Under the pieces are notes generated by a model. The model saw only the letters and a list, made by a program, of their open reading frames with translations. It was not told the DNA's origin and did not search any database. This document shows positions 58,663-64,000 of a stretch of DNA of 64,000 nucleotides, one piece after another; the first letter of the stretch is position 1; each line of letters begins with the position of its first letter. The position numbers and the translations under genes are program-made. Source of the stretch: Massilia varians (GTDB taxonomy: Bacteria > Pseudomonadota > Gammaproteobacteria > Burkholderiales > Burkholderiaceae_D); contig NZ_AP026966.1 of NCBI RefSeq assembly GCF_027923905.1, positions 1,489,001 to 1,553,000 of the forward strand. Direction: 5' to 3'.

Positions 58663-61538
58663 TAGAAGGTGTAGCGCGCTCCCAGGGTGAACAGACGGCC
58701 GACCGCGCCGGCGTAGTCCAGCGGGTTGTACGACACGGCGCCGTAGGTCAGGGGATCGAGCGGCGCGATCTTGTCGAACACGTTCTGGACCGAACCGAAC
58801 ACTTCCCATTTCTGCTGCGGCTTCCAGCGGAACACCAGGTCGACGGTGGTGAACGAGGCCAGTTCGCAGTCGCTCGGGGCGTCGTTGCCATTGGCAAAGT
58901 GGCTGGCGCAACCTTCCGGATCGTCCTTGAACAGGGTGTTGTCGATCTTGCCGCGGTAGTTCACGTTGGCCGACAGGCGGAAGTTGCTGCGCTCCCAGGT
59001 GGCGCGCAGGTTGACGCGGTTGTCGGGCGTGCCGATGCAGTTGGTCACGTCGCAGTTGCCGTGGGTGCCGGCGAAGTCCTGCGAGGTGCCGTCGCGCTCG
59101 GTGCGTACCCACTTGAACAGGTGGGTCCACTTGGCGTCGAACACCAGGTTGCCGTAGTCGCGCGGCAGGGGCATGCTGTGGCGCGCGTCGAGGTCGAGAC
59201 CACGCACCTTGGTCTGGGCCGAGTTGACGTAGCTGGCCAGCACCGCCGTGATGGCGCCGGGATCGCCCGGAATGCCGGCCTGGGCGGTCGTGGGATCGCG
59301 CGAGACGCGCCCGGCAAGGATGGCCGCAGGGATCTGCTCCTGGTTGATCTCGTTCTTGCGCTTGATCTGCCAGTAGTCGAGCGAGAAGCTGGTGCGCGGC
59401 AGCGGATCCCAGATCACGCCCACGTTATAGCTCTTCGAGCGCTCGGGATCGAGGTCCGGGTTGGGCGAGGTGATCAGCGCGATGTTGGCCGGGTTGCAGG
59501 CCACCTGCACGCCCAGTGCGCAGCGCACCGGGTCGGAGGCATTGGTGAAGGCGGCCAGGCCGCCGACCCCGTTCTCCGCCGGGCTCGGCGCACGAAAGCC
59601 GCGCGCCCAGGTGGCGCGCAGGGCGAGCTGGCGCGCCGGGGTCCACTTCACGCCGAGTTTCGGCGTATAGGCATTGCCCACGTCGGTGAAATGGTCCCAG
59701 CGCATGGCACCGGTCACTTCGACGCCGGGCCAGACCGGCGCCAGCACTTCGCCGTACATGGCGAACACGTTACGCTGGCCGTCGTAGGCTGAATAGCCGA
59801 GGCCGATGATGTTGCCGCGTTCGGTGCCGGTGGTGGGCTCAAGCCTGGCCATTTCGTGGCGGAATTCGGCGCCGACCGCCACCCCGAGCGGGCCGCCGGC
59901 CAGCCGGCCGAATTCGCGCGTGGCCTTGAAGTCGATCTGGGCGATCTCGGTCTTGGCGTCGTTCGAGATTTCGGGCGACAGCGCGGCATACACGGCCGGG
60001 GAATTCAGGGAGGCGTTCTCGCCGATGCGCCATACGGTGCCGACCGGCAGCGCGCGGTAGCCGGGGTTGTTGGCGATGGCGGTGGCGATGTTGGCCGGCG
60101 TGGGGTTGAGCAGGGCGAAGGTGACGTCGCGCTGGAGGAAGCCGTTGCGATCGTTGCCGACCCGGCTGCTGGAATAGAGCAGCGAGCTGTCCCAGTCCCA
60201 GCCGATATGGCTGCCGCGCACGCCGACCAGTGCCCGGGTGAAGGTCGATTCGATGTCCGAACGGCGCGGGCCGACGTCGCCTGCCAGGTAGCGCAGGCGT
60301 GCCTCGCGCCCGAAATACGGGTTGTCGGGGTGGGTCGGCCCGAAGGCGGCGCCGGCGCCGCTGACCGGACCGCCCGGATAGCCCTGGTTGGCGCTGATGG
60401 TCGAGGGCGTGGTCGCGGTCCGGGTCAGGCTGTTGTAGAGGTTGATTTCGGTATACGCCTCGACCTCGTTGTTCAGCTTGAAGGTGCCGCGCCCGAACAG
60501 GGAACCGTATTCCTGGTCGGGCTGGATCTGGTTGTACAGGAAGGGGGCATCGATCAGGCAGCCGCCGCCCGGATCGCCCTGCGGGTGGTTGGTGAAGTTG
60601 CTGCAGGCCGCCGCCGGGAAGAAGCGGGTGAAGCCGACCCCGGCCGGGTTGCCGCGGTTGTAGTAATCGAGCGTGTCGGGGTTGCGCACGTTGCCGTTGA
60701 TGGCGCTGCCGGAGGCGTTGTTGCCGGTGATGGCGCCGGTGCCGCCCAGCCCCTCCTGGGCCGAGTAGCCCCATGGCCGCAGGTCGGCCTTGCCGACCCA
60801 GTCGCGGTTGCCGCGCTCGCGGTTCCAGATCTGGTCGGTCTTCTTGTATTCGAAGTTGAGCAGCACGTTGTAGCGGTCGGTGTCGAGATCGCCCTTGCCC
60901 CAGGTGACAGCGACATTGTATTGCTGGCCGTCGCCGCCGGTGGCGGTGCCGGCCAAGGCGCGCACGGTGCTGCCCGTGAAGTCGCGCCGCAGGATGATGT
61001 TGACTACGCCGGCGATGGCGTCGGAACCGTAGATGGCCGAGGCGCCGTCCTTGAGGATCTCGACCCGCTCGACGGCGTCGGTGGGGATGACGTTGAGGTC
61101 GGCGAACACCTTCTGGCCGTCGTCGGCGAGCCCGTAGGGCGCCATGCGCCGGCCGTTGAGCAGCACCAGGGTCGAGGCGGTACCGAGGCCGCGCAGCGAA
61201 ATGCCGGACGCACCGGCGGCGAAGCCGTTGCCGAAGCTGGTGGGGACCGAGCCCGAATTGTCGACCGCCAGCGTCTGCAGCAGCTCGGCGACCGTGGTCT
61301 TGCCCGAACGTTCGATGTCGGCCCGGTTCACGGTCTGCACCGAGGAGGCGGTTTCGGCCTGGGCGCGGCGGATGTTCGAACCGGTGATCTCGACGCGGGC
61401 AATCGGTTTTGGCGCCACTTCCTGTGCCGCCACGTGCGGCGCCGCCGCGAGCAAGGGAAAGCCGACTGACAACAGGCCGACGGCGCCGCCGCCGGCAAAA
61501 ATGCGCCGCAGGGCGCGCGAAAGCAGGGTTTCAGTCAT
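58662..61538 (-). CDS. TonB-dependent receptor 6
   Basis: 958-residue outer-membrane receptor. It starts MTETLLSRALRRIFAGGG, with a signal peptide to about residue 39 (HVAAQ). Plug: RVEITGSNIRRAQAETASSV and SAIYGSDAIAGVVNIILRRD. The barrel ends GRLFTLGARYTF. It is close to receptor 5, with a nearly identical first 14 residues, so they are a duplicated pair. GGAG precedes the ATG. The pair lies between tldD and aroG. Substrate unknown. Confidence 0.93.
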   Translation of the reverse strand: MTETLLSRALRRIFAGGGAVGLLSVGFPLLAAAPHVAAQEVAPKPIARVEITGSNIRRAQAETASSVQTVNRADIERSGKTTVAELLQTLAVDNSGSVPTSFGNGFAAGASGISLRGLGTASTLVLLNGRRMAPYGLADDGQKVFADLNVIPTDAVERVEILKDGASAIYGSDAIAGVVNIILRRDFTGSTVRALAGTATGGDGQQYNVAVTWGKGDLDTDRYNVLLNFEYKKTDQIWNRERGNRDWVGKADLRPWGYSAQEGLGGTGAITGNNASGSAINGNVRNPDTLDYYNRGNPAGVGFTRFFPAAACSNFTNHPQGDPGGGCLIDAPFLYNQIQPDQEYGSLFGRGTFKLNNEVEAYTEINLYNSLTRTATTPSTISANQGYPGGPVSGAGAAFGPTHPDNPYFGREARLRYLAGDVGPRRSDIESTFTRALVGVRGSHIGWDWDSSLLYSSSRVGNDRNGFLQRDVTFALLNPTPANIATAIANNPGYRALPVGTVWRIGENASLNSPAVYAALSPEISNDAKTEIAQIDFKATREFGRLAGGPLGVAVGAEFRHEMARLEPTTGTERGNIIGLGYSAYDGQRNVFAMYGEVLAPVWPGVEVTGAMRWDHFTDVGNAYTPKLGVKWTPARQLALRATWARGFRAPSPAENGVGGLAAFTNASDPVRCALGVQVACNPANIALITSPNPDLDPERSKSYNVGVIWDPLPRTSFSLDYWQIKRKNEINQEQIPAAILAGRVSRDPTTAQAGIPGDPGAITAVLASYVNSAQTKVRGLDLDARHSMPLPRDYGNLVFDAKWTHLFKWVRTERDGTSQDFAGTHGNCDVTNCIGTPDNRVNLRATWERSNFRLSANVNYRGKIDNTLFKDDPEGCASHFANGNDAPSDCELASFTTVDLVFRWKPQQKWEVFGSVQNVFDKIAPLDPLTYGAVSYNPLDYAGAVGRLFTLGARYTF

Positions 61539-61830
61539 GTCCAGACTCCAGTGGTTGGGATTGTTCCCGCCGCCTTCGCGCCTTCCTTGAGTGCAATCAA
61601 GTTCCTAAATGACTTTTCTTGCGGGAACGCAAGAACGGCGCGAAGCGATCGGGGGCTTGAACCGACTTTTGCACCGCTGGATGAACGGCGACTGATCCGA
61701 ATCAAGGTGTGCGGAAAGGCAGGGAACAGCTGTAGGATTCCCGCAACCAGTCGACAAATCCGCTGATCCCAGCCGGCAGGCCGGGCCGCAGCAGCGGCGC
61801 AGGGACGCAATCAAGCCTCCCGGAAAAGGC
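61539..61830. other. Control region between receptor 6 and aroG
   Basis: About 290 bases without a gene. It holds the upstream region of receptor 6 on the minus strand, including the hairpin at 61616-61635, and the sequence before the aroG promoter. Confidence 0.6.
61616..61635. repeat. Perfect inverted repeat in the receptor 6 leader
   Basis: TTCTTGCG-GGAA-CGCAAGAA, 8-base arms, about 78 bases before the receptor 6 start. It could be an operator or a 5' leader hairpin. Confidence 0.5.
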
Positions 61831-61860
61831 TTGCCAAGCGTTACACAATGGCGTTATAGT
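61831..61860 (+). promoter_or_regulatory. Candidate sigma-70 promoter of the aroG leader
   Basis: TTGCCA and TATAGT are separated by 18 bases, about 37 bases before the leader-peptide ATG. This suits a transcript that carries the leader peptide and attenuator. Confidence 0.6.
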
Positions 61861-61896
61861 CACTCGACCAGGTCTCCGGACCATCACGGATTTTCC

Positions 61897-61965
61897 ATGC
61901 GCCAGCACGTTTTCTTTACCTGCTACTTTTACTTTAGCCATTCCAGCCCCTTGGCGGTGGAGTAG
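61897..61965 (+). CDS. Phe/Tyr-rich leader peptide of aroG
   Basis: A 22-codon open frame beginning MRQHVFFTCYFYFSH, with four Phe and two Tyr codons among eight consecutive codons (FFTCYFYF), ending at TAG 61963-61965. It lies between a promoter and a strong hairpin-T-run 33 bases before aroG. This is the layout of ribosome-mediated attenuation: slow translation at Phe/Tyr codons would leave TGGCGGT (61952-61958) free to pair with the left arm of the terminator. A ribosome binding site is weak (ACGGA). Not supported by conservation data here. Confidence 0.72.
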   Translation: MRQHVFFTCYFYFSHSSPLAVE

Positions 61966-62011
61966 CGGCAGGTTCACGCGATTCAAGAACAGTCCGACGC
62001 AAATCCAGACA

Positions 62012-62038
62012 AACCGCCATCGATGGCGGTTTTTTTTA
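62012..62038 (+). terminator. Attenuator terminator before aroG
   Basis: The perfect palindrome AACCGCCATCGATGGCGGTT is followed by T-run. It stands 33 bases upstream of the aroG ATG on the same strand. Its left arm (ACCGCCA) is also complementary to TGGCGGT at 61952-61958, at the end of the leader peptide. Confidence 0.85.
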
Positions 62039-62063
62039 TTTCTGAAACATCACGGAGTACAGC

Positions 62064-63122
62064 ATGCCTCGCACCGACGATTTACGCATTCGCGAAATGA
62101 AGGAACTGACACCGCCCGCGCACTTGATCCGCGAGTTCCCGGTCACCCCCGCGGCCGAGCAGACCGCGGCCAGCGCGCGGGTCGCCCTGCACCGCATCCT
62201 GCACGGCCAGGACGACCGCGTCATGGTGGTGGTCGGCCCGTGCTCGATCCACGACCCCAAGGCGGCGCTCGAGTATGCGCGCGGCCTGGCCGAGCAGCGT
62301 TTGCGCTTTGCCGGCGAACTCGAGATCATCATGCGGGTGTATTTCGAGAAGCCGCGCACCACGGTCGGCTGGAAGGGCATGATCAACGATCCCTACATGG
62401 ACAATAGCTTCCGCATCAACGACGGCCTGCGCATGGCGCGCGAGCTGCTGCGCGACGTCAACGAGATGGGGCTGCCGGCCGGCACCGAATTCCTGGACGT
62501 GATCAGCCCGCAGTACATCGCCGACCTGATCAGCTGGGGCGCGATCGGCGCCCGCACCACCGAATCGCAGGTGCACCGCGAACTGGCCTCGGGCCTGTCC
62601 TGTCCGGTCGGCTTCAAGAATGGCACCGACGGCAACATCAAGATCGCGGCCGACGCGATCAAGGCGGCCTCGCAGCCGCACCATTTCCTGTCCGTGACCA
62701 AGGGCGGGCATTCGGCGATCGTGTCGACCGCCGGCAACGAGGATTGCCACATCATCCTGCGCGGCGGCAAGACGCCGAACTACGACGCGGCCAGCGTGGA
62801 CGACGCGTGCAGGAAGCTGGCGGCCAACGGCCTGGCCGGCCGCCTGATGATCGATGCCTCGCATGCCAACAGCAGCAAGAACCCGCAGAACCAGGTGCCG
62901 GTGTGCGCCGACATCGCGTCCCAGATCGCGGCCGGCGACGACCGCATCGTCGGCGTGATGATCGAGTCGCACCTGGTGGGCGGCCGCCAGGACCTGGTGC
63001 CGGGCAAGGAACTGACCTATGGCCAGTCGGTCACCGACGGCTGCATCGACTGGGACACCAGCGTCAAGGTGCTGGAAGGATTGGCCGCGGCCGTGAAGCA
63101 GCGCCGCCTGCGCCGGGAATGA
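62064..63122 (+). CDS. aroG: 3-deoxy-7-phosphoheptulonate synthase, class I
   Basis: 352-residue first enzyme of the shikimate pathway, joining phosphoenolpyruvate and erythrose-4-phosphate. Landmarks are VVVGPCSIHDPKAALEYA, MRVYFEKPRTTVGWKGMIND, ISWGAIGARTTESQVHRELA, GFKNGTDGNIKIAADAI and DASHANSSKNPQ, all as in the E. coli AroFGH type. Which amino acid feeds back on the enzyme cannot be decided from sequence by eye, but the leader peptide points to phenylalanine and tyrosine. The start MPRTDDLRIREMK has ACGGAG upstream. tkt in this window makes one substrate. Confidence 0.97.
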   Translation: MPRTDDLRIREMKELTPPAHLIREFPVTPAAEQTAASARVALHRILHGQDDRVMVVVGPCSIHDPKAALEYARGLAEQRLRFAGELEIIMRVYFEKPRTTVGWKGMINDPYMDNSFRINDGLRMARELLRDVNEMGLPAGTEFLDVISPQYIADLISWGAIGARTTESQVHRELASGLSCPVGFKNGTDGNIKIAADAIKAASQPHHFLSVTKGGHSAIVSTAGNEDCHIILRGGKTPNYDAASVDDACRKLAANGLAGRLMIDASHANSSKNPQNQVPVCADIASQIAAGDDRIVGVMIESHLVGGRQDLVPGKELTYGQSVTDGCIDWDTSVKVLEGLAAAVKQRRLRRE

Positions 63123-63226
63123 ATCGTTGCCAGGTTATGACGAGGCAATGAAAAGGAATGGCCGGTCCCCGACATGGCAAGCCGACATGACGGCAAAATA
63201 GACGGATTCAACCATCCAGGAGTCAC

Positions 63227-64000
63227 ATGCTGAGTTTTATCGTCCGCCGGCTGTGGCAGATGCTGCCGACCATGCTCGGGGTGGTGGTGCTGGTGTTCTT
63301 GCTGTTCAACTGGGTCGGCGGCGACCCGGCCTACCTGCTGGCGGGCAAGATGGCCGATACCGCCGCCATTGAGAACATCCGGCGCCAGCTCGGCACCGAC
63401 CAGCCCTGGCCGGTGCAGCTGTGGATCTTTATCAAGCAGATCCTGACTTTTGACTTCGGCAATGCGTGGAGCACGGGCGAACCGGTCTCGCACATCATTT
63501 CCAGCCGGCTGGGACCTTCGCTGACCGTGCTGGTGCCGCTCACCATTCTGGAGACCGTGCTGGGCATCGCCCTGGCCCTGGGCATCGCCTTTGTGCGCGG
63601 CTCGCTCACCGACCGCGCGGTGATGGTGGCCTGCACGGTCGGCATGTCGATCTCGATCCTGGTCTACATCATCGTGTTCCAGTACCTGTTCGCCTACAAG
63701 CTCGGGCTGTTCCCGGTGCAGGGCTGGGGCAACAGCCTGGGGGAAAACCTGCTGCATTACGCGCTGCTGCCCATCTTCATCGGCCTCGCTGTGTCGATCG
63801 CGCCGACCTTACGCTTGTATCGTAGTTTTGTGCTCGACGAAGTGGGGCAGGACTACGTGCGCACCGCGCGCGCCAAGGGACTGAGCGAGCGGCGCGTGGT
63901 CTGGGTGCACGTGCTGCGCAATGCGGCGATCCCGATCATCACCCACGTCATGGCCAACCTGCCGGCCTTGCTCATCGGCGCCTTTCTCCTGGAACGCTTC
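63227..64000 (+). CDS. DppB-type ABC transporter permease (C-terminus beyond window)
   Basis: The first 258 residues of an inner-membrane permease of the peptide/nickel (DppB/OppB) family. It starts MLSFIVRRLWQMLPTMLGVV, with the typical first helix and a periplasmic segment (DPAYLLAGKM, LGTDQPWPVQLW). Further helices and the cytoplasmic coupling motif DYVRTARAKGLSERRVVWVH follow. AGGAG precedes the ATG. Other transporter parts would be downstream. Substrate (di/oligopeptide or nickel) is not decidable here. Confidence 0.92.
   Translation, partial: MLSFIVRRLWQMLPTMLGVVVLVFLLFNWVGGDPAYLLAGKMADTAAIENIRRQLGTDQPWPVQLWIFIKQILTFDFGNAWSTGEPVSHIISSRLGPSLTVLVPLTILETVLGIALALGIAFVRGSLTDRAVMVACTVGMSISILVYIIVFQYLFAYKLGLFPVQGWGNSLGENLLHYALLPIFIGLAVSIAPTLRLYRSFVLDEVGQDYVRTARAKGLSERRVVWVHVLRNAAIPIITHVMANLPALLIGAFLLERF

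Noticed and set aside
61702..61986. Minus-strand open frame of 94 codons across the aroG leader
   Set aside because: It runs antisense through the promoter, leader peptide and flanking sequence and has no recognisable motif; the plus-strand leader explains the region better.

Overview
The window comes from a GC-rich betaproteobacterium, most likely Oxalobacteraceae of the Massilia/Telluria type (inferred from gene content, not from any database search). Pointers are the glnA-DUF4124-ntrB-ntrC order, the glnE / yhdP / nitrilase / tldD / aroG neighbourhood, intracellular PHB depolymerase plus a PHA-granule protein, and many large TonB-dependent receptors. I see no rRNA, tRNA, CRISPR array, insertion sequence or prophage.

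Layout. 1-5 kb: nth (cut by the window edge) and an RsxB-like ferredoxin, an RcnB-like protein, phaZ, a ferredoxin-NADP reductase and fdxA. 5-7 kb: an M4 metallopeptidase (frameshifted) overlapping an emfourin-like inhibitor gene. 7-17 kb: PHA-granule protein, acyl-CoA-binding protein, FKBP, EI24 membrane protein, CinA-like protein, a very large penicillin-binding protein overlapping a membrane-anchored TAXI protein (frameshifted), and a secreted CocE/NonD hydrolase. 17-26 kb: a nitrogen block (rhodanese divergent from glnA, DUF4124, ntrB, ntrC) with NtrC sites and a sigma-54 promoter, then corA, an RhtA-like exporter and an FAD oxidoreductase. 26-34 kb: two Oar-like TonB receptors behind duplicated AT-rich leaders. 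34-39 kb: rsmE, tkt, gap, map. 39-45 kb: two paralogous TonB receptors in tandem. 45-56 kb: glnE divergent from yhdP-nitrilase, an ABM-domain protein and tldD. 55.8-61.5 kb: a second TonB receptor pair, one frameshifted. 61.5-64 kb: aroG behind a leader-peptide attenuator, and the start of a DppB-type permease.

How the parts connect. glnA, ntrB, ntrC and glnE together give transcriptional and covalent control of glutamine synthetase. phaZ and the PHA-granule protein indicate polyhydroxyalkanoate storage. tkt, gap and aroG supply central carbon and the entry to aromatic synthesis. Six TonB receptors suggest wide scavenging of outer-membrane substrates, none of which can be named from sequence.

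Most interesting: (1) a 22-residue Phe/Tyr-rich leader peptide and attenuator before aroG; (2) a conserved, possibly structured leader duplicated before the two Oar-like receptors; (3) a dispersed inverted-repeat family whose ends supply the TAG stop codons of both convergent neighbours at two loci; (4) a small inverted-repeat element inserted in a terminator with a 13-bp direct repeat; (5) three frameshifts, each at a five- or six-base C/G run, which look more like assembly errors than real gene loss.
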